From CAWBRT01 sp049519595 (GTDB lineage: Bacteria > Acidobacteriota > Terriglobia > Terriglobales > Acidobacteriaceae), in assembly GCA_049519595.1 (NCBI GenBank), contig JBEKQP010000123.1, positions 1 through 14,717 on the forward strand: a DNA stretch of 14,717 nucleotides. The letters are read 5' to 3'. The notes beneath the pieces are model-generated. The model made no database searches, was not told where the DNA came from, and saw only the letters and a list, made by a program, of their open reading frames with translations. Every line of letters begins with the position of its first letter. Positions within the stretch are counted from its first letter, which is position 1. This document shows, one piece after another, positions 1 through 7,290 of the stretch. A program made the position numbers and the translations under genes.

Positions 1-37
1 GGCTGAAAATGGCTCCGCCACAACCCGCCTATCAGTA

Positions 38-982
38 TCATTTAAAACCACTTAACTTCGCGTGACCCGCGCCTCGGCGCATCGCAGCGGCCTTCACCGT
101 GTTCACCATCAGCATCGCAATCGTCAGCGGACCAACGCCACCGGGCACAGGCGTGAGCGCACCAGCCACCTCGGCGACCTTGGGGTGCACATCGCCCACC
201 AGGGTCGAGCCTTTGGCCGCAAAATCCGCTTCCCGCTTGGCGTCGCCGGCAAAATACTTGTCAAACTCGGCGCGGTCGGTGATGCGATTGATCCCCACAT
301 CGATGACGGTAGCCCCTGGTTTGACGAACTCAGGCGTGATCATGCCGGTCTTTCCGATCGCGGCAATCAGGATGTCGCCGCGGCGGCAAACTCCGGGCAG
401 GTCGCGGGTGCGCGAATGGCAAATCGTAACGGTTGCGTTGGCATTGGTGAGCAGCATCGCCACAGGCTTCCCCACGATATCGCTACGACCAACCACGACC
501 GCTTCCTGCCCCTCGATGGGAATCTGCGACCGGCGGAGGATCTCGATGACTCCGGAGGGAGTGCATGGCACCAGTCCGGGCCGCCCGGTCGAAAGATAGC
601 CCACGTTGACCGGATGAAAGCCATCCACATCTTTCGCGGGATCGACCGCCAGCAACACACGCTTCGTATCCACCTGCTTGGGCAGGGGCAGTTGCACGAG
701 GATGCCATCGATATCGTCCCGGGCATTGAGCTCGGCGATCAGGGCCAGCATCTCCTCGGTAGTGACGTCTTCCGAAGGCGTTATTTGTTCACTGAACAAT
801 CCCAGCGCTGCGCAGGTTTTCACCTTGTTGCGCACGTAGATCTCTGACGCCGGATTGTGGCCTACGAGTACCGCGGCGAGGCCCGGTTTGAGGCCGTGCA
901 GGCTCAGATTCTTCACTTGTTCGGCAACTTCCGCCTTAATGGCAGCGGCAATTCTGTTTCCGTCCAGAACAGTGGCTGGCAT
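38..982 (-). CDS. folD: Bifunctional methylenetetrahydrofolate dehydrogenase / methenyltetrahydrofolate cyclohydrolase
   Basis: This cytosolic one-carbon enzyme oxidises 5,10-methylene-THF to methenyl-THF with NADP+ and hydrolyses that to 10-formyl-THF, supplying purine and formyl-Met synthesis. The 314-residue product is slightly longer than the usual 280-300. Visible motifs are the catalytic Tyr49-x3-Lys53 pair (YVRNK), VQLPLP at 96-101, the Asp of KDVDGF near 120, the nucleotide-domain signature GRSDIVGKP at 165-173, and PGGVGPLT at 280-287. All key residues are present, so the enzyme should be active. The ATG start gives the standard FolD N-terminus (the short strand before LDGNRIA) and is preceded by a weak AGG at about 9 nt. 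It appears to be a single gene: its upstream neighbour is divergent and about 300 bp away. The tail after residue 300 is basic and not conserved. Family assignment is essentially certain. Confidence 0.97.
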   Translation of the reverse strand: MPATVLDGNRIAAAIKAEVAEQVKNLSLHGLKPGLAAVLVGHNPASEIYVRNKVKTCAALGLFSEQITPSEDVTTEEMLALIAELNARDDIDGILVQLPLPKQVDTKRVLLAVDPAKDVDGFHPVNVGYLSTGRPGLVPCTPSGVIEILRRSQIPIEGQEAVVVGRSDIVGKPVAMLLTNANATVTICHSRTRDLPGVCRRGDILIAAIGKTGMITPEFVKPGATVIDVGINRITDRAEFDKYFAGDAKREADFAAKGSTLVGDVHPKVAEVAGALTPVPGGVGPLTIAMLMVNTVKAAAMRRGAGHAKLSGFK

Positions 983-1284
983 CGCTTCGCACCTATCCCT
1001 GAATCCCTGAAAGTGTGTTCCGCATCTAGTGTATCAATCCGGATCGTGGAGCCGCTGCTGCAAGCTGACAGCAACTCTTAGATTGCGCCTGGGTTTATCA
1101 ATACGGCAAGGGTGAGCAAGGCGTACCGGTTAGAAAAAAGTCGTCTTCTGATAACGACAGTGGTTTGTAAGGGTTGTAGGCACCCCGAGGAATGCAAGAA
1201 GTACCTTGGATAAAAAAAATAGGTGCAACGTCCTTGGGCGATCACGAGTCTAACCGATGTAGCAGAGTAGGTCGGAGGTGAGGT
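983..1284. other. Divergent intergenic region between folD and the 81-aa gene
   Basis: About 300 bp separate two divergent genes, so promoters for both should lie here. I see no supported coding frame. The stretch contains A-tracts (around 1134-1140 and 1212-1220) and short imperfect inverted repeats, but no box pair close enough to sigma-70 consensus to call. The last bases contain the ribosome binding site of the following gene. Confidence 0.5.
1274..1281 (+). promoter_or_regulatory. Strong Shine-Dalgarno site for the 81-aa gene
   Basis: GGAGGTGA is an almost perfect anti-16S match. The GGAGG core ends 6 nt before the ATG at 1285. It fixes the start of an otherwise unrecognised small gene and is the best argument that the gene is translated. 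Confidence 0.75.
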
Positions 1285-1530
1285 ATGCGGGAGAACTTGA
1301 TTGAGAGCTGCAAGTTTTCGACACCAGAGGTGGCTGGGCTGCGAAACAGCATGCTGCAAGAGGTACTTGATCTGCGCGCCGCCGCTGAAGTGCTCCAGCT
1401 ATTCCTCATGGGAAGGGGATATGGGGTCTCCAGTGACGACGCCCGCGAGGCGGTACAACGGTTTGGCGTAGCGGGCTGGCCGGTTGAGGCGATCCAGCGG
1501 GAGCTGAATCGTATCGCTCTGGTTCAGTAA
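1285..1530 (+). CDS. Small hypothetical protein (81 aa), helical, unknown function
   Basis: I do not recognise this protein. It has no signal peptide, membrane segment or cysteine pair; it has one Cys near residue 9. Residues about 20-45 and 50-80 look like amphipathic helices: a Leu/Ala-rich stretch, then a turn at GRGYGVSSDD, then a C-terminal helix ending in ELNRIALVQ. The second half (D-A-R-E-A-V-Q-R-F-G plus a helix) has the feel of a small helical adaptor or degenerate helix-turn-helix, but no DNA-binding motif is convincing. Support for reality comes from the near-perfect ribosome binding site, GC-biased third codon positions, and a terminator-like hairpin about 60 nt after the stop. 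It therefore looks monocistronic. Function is not assigned. Confidence 0.65.
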   Translation: MRENLIESCKFSTPEVAGLRNSMLQEVLDLRAAAEVLQLFLMGRGYGVSSDDAREAVQRFGVAGWPVEAIQRELNRIALVQ

Positions 1531-1591
1531 CTCCATACAGGTAACTCTGGTTAAACAATTCAGTTCAGTAGTACTCAACGTAGTTCTACGG

Positions 1592-1620
1592 GGGCCTGCG
1601 CAAACCAGCGCGGGCCCTTT
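1592..1620 (+). terminator. Probable rho-independent terminator after the 81-aa gene
   Basis: The arms 1592-1601 (GGGCCTGCGC) and 1608-1617 (GCGCGGGCCC) pair over 10 positions with one T-G wobble around a six-base loop AAACCA. The stem is followed by TTTGATTTG. The stem is strong but the T-run is short. Its position 60 nt after the stop, and before the next gene, fits termination of the small transcript. Confidence 0.6.
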
Positions 1621-1794
1621 GATTTGTCGGCGAAAAAATCCATAGCTTCACTGCCAACGCCGCTTGGCTACCCAGAACGCAAGTTTCTGTTGTATTTCTG
1701 CGGATAATTCGGTGACAATGGCAGCGCTTTCGATACTTTCATGTGCGTCGTTCTCGATGCCGGTTGTTGGAGACGGGCAGCAGCGGTGCAAAAC

Positions 1795-1807
1795 GGAGGC
1801 TTGGGTG
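1795..1807 (+). promoter_or_regulatory. Ribosome binding site that selects a GTG start for the FAH-family gene
   Basis: GGAGG at 1795-1799 lies 5 nt before a GTG at 1805. Starting there puts the twin-arginine motif NRREFLK at residues 4-10, as expected for a Tat signal. The open frame extends upstream to an ATG at 1664, but those 47 codons have no ribosome binding site and would bury the signal peptide. Confidence 0.65.
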
Positions 1808-2691
1808 AAGCAGAATCGCAGAGAGTTTCTGAAACTGACGGGCGTTGCCACCATAGCGGCTACCGGCGGATTGGGCGTGGCACAGGCGGAGGTGAAGCCT
1901 GCGGCCAATAATCGGCGGGGCATGGCGCGCGGCCTGACATTGTTGACCATGCGGCGCAACGGTGAATATCGGCTCGGCGTAAAGACCAACAAGGGCATCC
2001 TGGACGTGAAGGAAGCAGCTGGCGGGTTGAAGATGGGCGCTCCGGCCACCATGGACGAGCTGCTGCAAAACGAAGATGGCCCGAGGCTGAACGCACTGGT
2101 CGATGCCGCGCTGAAGTCCAACGCGGTCGCGCATACCTTCCTGAAAGAGGAAGCTGTCGAGTACGGACCGGTTGTTGTCCAGCCGGAAAAGATTATTGGC
2201 GTCGGGATCAACTCTCGGAGGCATGCCAAGGACGTGAATCTGCCGATTCAGAAGAGGAGGCGAGGAACGTCAGCGAGACGGATGCGCTCTCGTACGTGGC
2301 AGGCTACTGTACCGGCAACGACTTCTCGGCGAGAGACTTGCAGTTCGATGTTTGCCTGATGCTGGGAAAGACGCTCAATGAATTCGCTCCCCTCGGCCCA
2401 TACTTTGTCACCGCCGATCAGGTAGATCCCGACAACCTCAAGATCGAATGCCGCGTGAATGGTGAGACGCGCCAGTCGTCTAACACAAACGATATGATTT
2501 ACGGTTCGCGTCAGCTTGTCAGCTACATCTCACGTTATGTTACGCTCAGGCCAGGCGACATAATATTTACCGGCACGCCGGAGGGCGTGATCCTCGGCCG
2601 TCCCAAAGACAAGCAGGTCTGGCTGAAGGCAGGTGACAAGCTTGCCTGCAGCGTGGAAAAGCTGGGAGAGCTGAAATTTGAATTGGTCTGA
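1805..2691 (+). pseudogene. Fumarylacetoacetate hydrolase-family protein with Tat signal, disrupted by internal deletion and frame change
   Basis: FAH-family enzymes are metal-dependent hydrolases, decarboxylases or isomerases acting on 2-oxo or beta-diketo acids in aromatic and sugar-acid catabolism. The 5' part (frame of 1805, running to a stop at 2359) encodes a Tat signal (NRREFLK, then a hydrophobic run ending AQA) and the FAH N-terminal domain through KIIGVGINSRRHAKDV and NLPIQ. Family similarity then stops at about 2250 and resumes in the next frame with EARNVSETDALSYVAGY, GNDFSARDLQ, SYISRYVTLRPGDIIFTGTPEGV, and a normal C-terminus at 2691. Intact relatives carry roughly 45-55 more residues at the join, including the E-x-E metal ligands (the DYExEL region). 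Both the frame and those ligands are lost. The downstream Asp of NDFSARD is retained. A second small irregularity lies in FDVCLMLGKT, where relatives are about two residues longer. Reading codons on both sides look little decayed, so the lesion may be recent. Confidence 0.85.
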
Positions 2692-2770
2692 CACGCAGAC
2701 AATGTTGACGGCGGCAGCGCGGTCGCGAACAGCGGCTGATCATTGGGTGGATTAGAATCTATCTACTCTT

Positions 2771-3364
2771 ATGGAGACACTCCAGATTTGGGCACAGCCA
2801 TGGTGGGTCAATCTCCTGCTTCTCGTTCCCGCACTTTCGTACCTTTTCTGGCGAGACAAAGGTCTGCTGCTTAGCTGGCGAAAGCTTTTGATGCTTGCAT
2901 TGTTTGGAGCATCTTTCGGCTTTGTGGAAGCCGCGGTAGTGGTTTACCTTCGTACCGCCGCCGGCGCATTTGGTCATTGCGGCAGCACAATTTCCCAACT
3001 GCGATATTCATCACCGACCTATCAGCAAGCGATATCTTCTCTGGCTCAGTTTCCCGCGGCCTTGCGCACCATTGAAGTGTTTCGCGAGGGTGCAACGATG
3101 ATCATGCTTGGTTCCGTCTCGCTGCTTGCAGGTGCCAGAGCTAAGGAGCGCTGGGGTTCTTTTTTATGGACATTTGCCGTGTGGGACTTAACCTACTACG
3201 CGGGGCTGCGGGCGATTCTGCGATGGCCATCTTCACTCAAAGACTACGACGTGCTTTTCCTGATTCCGGTGCCTTGGGTAGCACAAGTATGGTACCCACT
3301 GTTGGTGAGTGCCCTGACTCTGCTCATCGTTGCCCTCTCCCGAAAAGACCTAAAGATAACTTAG
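2771..3364 (+). CDS. Integral membrane protein of unknown function (197 aa)
   Basis: I do not recognise a named family. The protein is strongly hydrophobic, with about five or six predicted membrane spans: roughly residues 12-28, 36-60, 108-122, 130-150, 160-175 and 175-192. Charged or aromatic residues sit within or beside the spans in a way that looks functional: FGFVEAAVVVYLR (Glu near 53), EVFREGATMIML (two Glu and an Arg near 102-106), and FAVWDLTYYAGLR (Asp near 140, paired Tyr). A periplasmic or cytoplasmic loop at 65-100 contains one Cys. There is no signal peptidase site and no transporter motif. The ATG at 2771 has no clear Shine-Dalgarno. The gene lies 79 bp after the broken FAH gene and converges on the MFS gene. 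The pattern of buried acids suggests a polytopic enzyme or ion or substrate carrier, but this is speculation. Confidence 0.75.
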   Translation: METLQIWAQPWWVNLLLLVPALSYLFWRDKGLLLSWRKLLMLALFGASFGFVEAAVVVYLRTAAGAFGHCGSTISQLRYSSPTYQQAISSLAQFPAALRTIEVFREGATMIMLGSVSLLAGARAKERWGSFLWTFAVWDLTYYAGLRAILRWPSSLKDYDVLFLIPVPWVAQVWYPLLVSALTLLIVALSRKDLKIT

Positions 3365-3446
3365 CGCGGTCCAAGAATAGACAGCACCTTTCGCGAGCTG
3401 GGAAAACGGAAACCCCAGATACAATGCCGGTACACAGCCGGCCAGC

Positions 3447-4781
3447 TTACGCGGTCTTCACCCGCGCGTGTTCGCGGAAACCGATCAGCACCAGCATCGC
3501 ACTGAGCAGGACAACTGTGCCGAGGTAGTACTGCCCGGCAGCGAGTGATCCCGTGCGCGTGGAAAGCCAGCCCACGATGCTCGGACTGGCGAAACTCGCA
3601 GCCGCGCCGATGCTGGAGATCAAGGCAATACCTGCCGCGCGTGCCGGGCCGGTCATGAAGGCTCCCGGCATCGACCAGAAGGTCGGCGCCGCGCCCAGAA
3701 TACCCAGTGCGGACAGCGTAAGCATCAGAACCGAGAACACCGGACTGTGCGCGGCCAACGGCATCAGAAACCATCCCAGGCTTGCGACCATCGCCGGAAC
3801 GGCAAAATGCCAGCGGCGTTCCAGCATTCGATCGGAATGCCGGGCCACGACAATCTGCGTCACTGCGCCGGCCGCATAAGGCAGGGCAGAAAGCAGCCCG
3901 ATGCTCAAGATGCCTTTGACGCCGGAATTCCTGATGATTGTTGGCAACCAAAACGTCACGCCGCCAATTCCGGTAAAGACCGCGAAAGACAGGAACGCAA
4001 GCACGTAGAACCCCGGAGTGCGCAGGGCGCTGCCAATAGCACGATGCGAATGGCGGCGATCGACTGCCGCTTCCCTCTCCAAATCGTAAAGAATAATGGC
4101 CCTTTCACCTGCCGTAAGCCATGGTGCATCCTTCGGGCCATCGCTCAGGTAAAGAAAAGCGATTACCCCCAGCACGCATGCCGGCAGTCCTTCCATCAGG
4201 AACAGCCACTGCCAACCTTGCAAGCCGTGGAAACTGGAGAAGCTGTGCATCACAAAACCGGAGAGCGGACCGCCGATGATCCCCGAGAACGGAACGGACA
4301 TGAAGAAGAGCGCCGTGATGCGTGCCCGTCGAGCGACCGGAACCCATTGCGTTACGTAAAACAGAATGCCGGGAAAGAACCCTGCTTCGGCCGCGCCCAG
4401 CAGCGTGCGGATGATGTAATAGTGCTGAGGCGTCCGCATAAAGGCGGTAACGGCGGAAAACAGTCCCCACAGAACCATAATCCGCACCAGCGTTTTGCGG
4501 ATGCCAATTCTGTCCAGCATGATGTTGCTGGGCACCTCGCAGAGGCTATAGCCGATGTAGAAGATCCCGCTGCCCAATCCGTAGACCGCCTCGCTGAAGT
4601 GAAGATCGCGAGAAAATTGCAGCTTGGCGAACGCCACGTTAATGCGGTCGAGAAAATTGAACAGGTAGCAGAGGATCAAAAACGGAATGATCCGCCAGAA
4701 AACCTTGCTGTACGTGGCATCGGCTTCGGCATCGCGATACGGCCGTTCTTCGGCAAGTCCTGGCACGGCGGTGGAGTTCAT
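3447..4781 (-). CDS. MFS transporter, anion:cation symporter (ACS) type, probable organic- or sugar-acid uptake
   Basis: The 444-residue, 12-span inner-membrane carrier resembles the tartrate/glucarate/galactonate ACS group of the major facilitator superfamily, which imports organic anions with protons. Seen in the sequence are FNFLDRINVAFA at 41-52 in TM1 (typical of ACS members), the loop 2-3 motif A ending DRIGIRK at 90-96, and GAAEAGFFPG in the TM4-5 area. The frame is open for 79 codons upstream, but the ATG at 4781 is chosen because it gives the family N-terminus and forms an ATGA overlap with the stop of the aldolase gene. The pair is therefore translationally coupled in one operon, which suggests the transporter imports the aldolase's substrate. 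Exact substrate cannot be read from sequence. Confidence 0.9.
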   Translation of the reverse strand: MNSTAVPGLAEERPYRDAEADATYSKVFWRIIPFLILCYLFNFLDRINVAFAKLQFSRDLHFSEAVYGLGSGIFYIGYSLCEVPSNIMLDRIGIRKTLVRIMVLWGLFSAVTAFMRTPQHYYIIRTLLGAAEAGFFPGILFYVTQWVPVARRARITALFFMSVPFSGIIGGPLSGFVMHSFSSFHGLQGWQWLFLMEGLPACVLGVIAFLYLSDGPKDAPWLTAGERAIILYDLEREAAVDRRHSHRAIGSALRTPGFYVLAFLSFAVFTGIGGVTFWLPTIIRNSGVKGILSIGLLSALPYAAGAVTQIVVARHSDRMLERRWHFAVPAMVASLGWFLMPLAAHSPVFSVLMLTLSALGILGAAPTFWSMPGAFMTGPARAAGIALISSIGAAASFASPSIVGWLSTRTGSLAAGQYYLGTVVLLSAMLVLIGFREHARVKTA

Positions 4782-5773
4782 GGGCGGCTCGCCCCTGCGG
4801 TAATGTTCGTCGCTTTCACGTCTTGTATCAAACCCGAGGCGAGCAGGGCCCGCGATACGTGCGCTCTGTGCTCGGCCGTGACTCCGACGGCCGGCGGTCG
4901 GACGCGGGAAGATGGAATTTGACCCAGTTGCACCAGCGCTTCCTTTACCGAGGCAACTTCGCTCGTCGGGCCGCTCGGCTCCTGGTTCTCGAAGACGCCG
5001 TCCATCAGCGGGATGCAAAACTCCCGGTGAATCCGGGTGGCGGCCGCGGCATCATTGTTCATGGCGGCCTGAACGAGTTCGGACCAACGCCTGGTGCCGA
5101 TGACGCTGATACCGATCAGAGCGCCGTGCGTTCCATGCAGCAGCATGCCAAGCAACGGAGGCGAGTCCAGCGCCGCTAGCACGGATACCCTGTTGTGCAA
5201 AGCTTCCCAGAGCTGAACGTAACGGGTCACCGTGCCGCAAGCGGCCTTGACCGCAACCACGTTGCGCAATGCCGACGCCGCAACCAGCGCCTCGACCGAG
5301 TATGCGCAACCCGAGGAATCGGGATATTGGAAGATGATCATCGGATGATCGAGCTCGCGGTCGAGGGTCGAGAAAAACTGGTAGACGGAATCGACGTGGC
5401 GCGCCAGCCTGCGGTACGGTCTCACATCGAACGGTGGCAGCACCAGAAACGCATCGGCGCCAGCCTCTTTAGCTATGCGACCATCTCTTACCGCCTGCAC
5501 CGCGCCCCTTCCTTCAATCCCGGCGATGACCAGTTGGCCGGGACGGACCACTTGCCGGGCCAACGCGATGATCTCCCTCTTCTCCTGGTCGGTGAGCTGC
5601 ATAACCTCGCCGAGACCGGCGTTCACCACGATGCCGGCGACTCCCTCGACGTCAGCCGACTCGCGCAAATGGCGGCGAAGAGCGTCGAAATCGACGCTAA
5701 AATCCTCTTGAAAGGGAGTGATCGTTGCCGGGAAAAGGCCTCTCAAAATCAAGCGTTTCTGTGACGCGGTCAT
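4778..5773 (-). CDS. Dihydrodipicolinate synthase / N-acetylneuraminate lyase family protein (class I aldolase), atypical active site
   Basis: This is a (beta/alpha)8 Schiff-base aldolase-type protein of 331 residues. Members condense or cleave pyruvate with aldehydes, or dehydrate sugar acids. The Schiff-base lysine is K176 in VVAVKAACG. The usual GTTGE/GSTGE loop reads GLGE (53-56). The YNxPxRT segment reads FQYPDSSG (148-155), placing Phe where the catalytic Tyr usually stands and Ser near the usual Arg. So pyruvate binding may remain, but DapA itself is unlikely. The start at 5773 is chosen because AAGGAG lies about 10 nt upstream and the N-terminus then matches the family (RGLFPATITPF); the open frame runs 49 codons further. 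It overlaps the MFS gene by 4 bp, implying joint expression and catabolism of an imported acid. The C-terminal 35 residues are not conserved. The specific reaction is unknown. Confidence 0.88.
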   Translation of the reverse strand: MTASQKRLILRGLFPATITPFQEDFSVDFDALRRHLRESADVEGVAGIVVNAGLGEVMQLTDQEKREIIALARQVVRPGQLVIAGIEGRGAVQAVRDGRIAKEAGADAFLVLPPFDVRPYRRLARHVDSVYQFFSTLDRELDHPMIIFQYPDSSGCAYSVEALVAASALRNVVAVKAACGTVTRYVQLWEALHNRVSVLAALDSPPLLGMLLHGTHGALIGISVIGTRRWSELVQAAMNNDAAAATRIHREFCIPLMDGVFENQEPSGPTSEVASVKEALVQLGQIPSSRVRPPAVGVTAEHRAHVSRALLASGLIQDVKATNITAGASRP

Positions 5774-5891
5774 AACCAATAAGCTCCTTCGAAACAAGGC
5801 TTCGGGAAAGTCGTTGACACCGCTAATTCGGTCACGCGTGCGGCCACTCGGAAACCGGCATGCATTAGTGATGAACGAAGGTTCTGGGAGC

Positions 5892-5920
5892 AACTTACGC
5901 CCGATCATCAGCCCAGTCAA
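5892..5920 (-). promoter_or_regulatory. Candidate sigma-70 promoter for the aldolase-MFS operon
   Basis: On the minus strand TTGACT (5920-5915) is followed after 17 nt by TAAGTT (5897-5892), about 120 bp upstream of the aldolase start. The -35 box is good and the -10 box is poor, so this is a weak candidate. Confidence 0.25.
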
Positions 5921-6207
5921 GCAAGCGGCGAAACTCGCCTGTCATTAGCACGGGCGGCATTTCTCGCCGTTTGCTGGCCTCCGGGCTAGAACTGCAATAG
6001 TCACTCTGGGCAGAATGGCTGCAATCATCGGATTCCTTTGTATAATCAGTTAAACGATCTTCCTCGTCTTCCAGTCAAGCTCCTAAGTAATCAGTTTTCC
6101 TTTGCTCGTGAAAGGAATACAATCAGCTGCTCATTCGACAACATGGGTTGGAATGTGGCGTGGTGCTTAAGAGGCGGCAAAAAATAAGCATCGGGTGAAG
6201 TGTGCCC

Positions 6208-6301
6208 CAGCAGGCTGCTGAAAAACTGTTCTCTGAAGTGTCATCCTGAGCGCAGCGAAGGATCTGCTGTTTGCGCATTTGAAAGCAAAGCAGATCCTTC
6301 G
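6208..6301. repeat. Intergenic hairpin repeat element
   Basis: It begins with the palindrome CAGCA-GGC-TGCTG (6208-6220) followed by AAAAA, then a spacer with TCATCCTGAGCGCAG. It ends with a 13-bp perfect inverted repeat: CGAAGGATCTGCT at 6256-6268 and AGCAGATCCTTCG at 6289-6301, around a 20-nt loop. From general knowledge, CATCCTGAGCG...GAAGGATCTGC sequences are abundant dispersed intergenic repeats in acidobacterial and some other genomes. A second copy is not present in this window, so the dispersed nature is inferred. It has no T-run and is not an obvious terminator; it may form an RNA or DNA hairpin ahead of the binding-protein gene. Confidence 0.65.
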
Positions 6302-6401
6302 GCCGCGGAATCAGGTCATTGAAAGCGCACCTGCGGCGGCTTCGGGGTATTCTCACCACTCTGTTACCAATATGGCTAATTATGTAGTCCGTGGAGATTG
6401 T

Positions 6402-7205
6402 ATGCACAAGAGCGTCAGAACAATATCTTCTTCCATTTCCATGCGCCGGGCTGTGATGGCATGTGTTCTAATTGCCGGCCTTGCGATTCCATCCAATGCG
6501 TTTGGTTCCGAAATCAAGGTGTTGTGTACTCAGGCCCTTACGGCGGCGATGGCCAAGCTGGGACCGCAATTTGAGCACGAGACCGGAAACAAACTCGTCA
6601 TCATCTATGGCGGGACTGGCGGTCTTGTGAACCGCGTCAAGAGTGGCGAAGCTAGCGATGTGGTCATTGTCACGACCTCAGCGCTCGATAGTATGGTTAA
6701 GATGGGAAAAATCGTCGACCAAAGCCGCACGGCAATCGCCCAGACTGGGGTTGGGATCGCGATTCGTCGCGGTTCGCCACGACCGGACATCAGCTCAGCC
6801 GGGGCGCTCAAACAAACTCTGCTTGCCGCAAAGTCGATCGCTTACTCGAACCCCGCCGATGGCGGTACAAGCGGGATCGTTTTCGCCCAGGTTGTGGAGA
6901 AACTTGGTATTGCTGAGCAGCTCAAGCCAAAGACTACGCTGGTCCCAGGCGGCGGTTCTTCCGGAGCGCTTGCCGCTTCCGGCGAAGCTGAGATCGCGGT
7001 ACAGATGATCAGCGAACTCATGCCGGTATCGGGCGTGGAAGTGGTCGGGCCACTACCTCCGGGCCTACAGACCCTGACAGTGTTCTCCGCGGGAGTTAGC
7101 GCAAGCGCAGCGACCCCGGTGGCCGCCAAACAGTTGATTCTTTTTCTGTCTTCTCCCGCCGCAGCTCCGGCACTACGAGACGCAGGATTAGATCCTGCGA
7201 AGTGA
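6402..7205 (+). CDS. ModA-like periplasmic substrate-binding protein
   Basis: The 267-residue exported protein resembles the molybdate/tungstate-type class of binding proteins (SBP_bac_11-like). A signal peptide covers about residues 1-35: basic start with MRR, hydrophobic VMACVLIAGLAIP, cleavage near NAFGS. The mature part starts EIKVLCTQALTAAM and contains IIYGGTGGLVNRVKSGEASDVVIV (about 68-90), SNPADGGTSGIVFAQV (149-164) and VPGGGSSGALAASGEAEIAV, all in the usual order for an oxyanion binder. The ATG at 6402 is chosen because GGAG lies 5 nt upstream and it leaves a normal signal peptide; an in-frame ATG at 6372 lacks these. No ABC permease or ATPase adjoins it, so it is either an orphan partner of a distant transporter or has another role. 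Ligand identity is not established. Confidence 0.85.
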   Translation: MHKSVRTISSSISMRRAVMACVLIAGLAIPSNAFGSEIKVLCTQALTAAMAKLGPQFEHETGNKLVIIYGGTGGLVNRVKSGEASDVVIVTTSALDSMVKMGKIVDQSRTAIAQTGVGIAIRRGSPRPDISSAGALKQTLLAAKSIAYSNPADGGTSGIVFAQVVEKLGIAEQLKPKTTLVPGGGSSGALAASGEAEIAVQMISELMPVSGVEVVGPLPPGLQTLTVFSAGVSASAATPVAAKQLILFLSSPAAAPALRDAGLDPAK

Positions 7206-7290
7206 TCCATAGTCCGTGACGACGCGGAATTGCGCGGGCCGCGATCGGGCACAAGGCCGGCTCCTGCGAACGAGGCACGTAACGGTTATC

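Larger units (their letters stand above)
5774..6401. other. Long divergent intergenic region (628 bp) with repeat element
   Basis: No supported gene lies between the aldolase operon (-) and the binding-protein gene (+). It holds the aldolase ribosome binding site, a candidate minus-strand promoter (5892-5920), a TATAAT hexamer on the plus strand at 6041-6046 without a good -35 box, and the hairpin repeat at 6208-6301. The open frames seen here are short, lack ribosome binding sites and match nothing I know. Confidence 0.6.

Noticed and set aside
62..847. 261-codon plus-strand open frame over folD
   Set aside because: Its translation is His/Arg-rich and has no family features, while the minus strand encodes a complete FolD.
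1664..1804. Longer N-terminus for the FAH-family protein from ATG 1664
   Set aside because: It would place 47 unrelated residues ahead of the Tat motif and has no ribosome binding site; GGAGG precedes GTG 1805.
2241..2300. Programmed ribosomal frameshift in the FAH-family gene
   Set aside because: No slippery heptamer is seen, and a frameshift alone would not restore the missing stretch of about 50 residues with the metal ligands.
3747..4922. 391-codon plus-strand open frame
   Set aside because: It lies opposite the MFS transporter and the aldolase end, has a low-complexity Arg/His/Gln-rich translation and no ribosome binding site. It is a shadow of GC-rich antisense codons.
4779..5018. N-terminal extension of the MFS protein by 79 codons
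   Set aside because: It would lie wholly within the aldolase coding sequence and has no transporter features. The ATG overlapping the aldolase stop is the better start.
6208..6301. Terminator or CRISPR repeat
   Set aside because: The hairpin lacks a T-run on either strand and occurs once here with no spacer array; it fits a dispersed intergenic repeat better.
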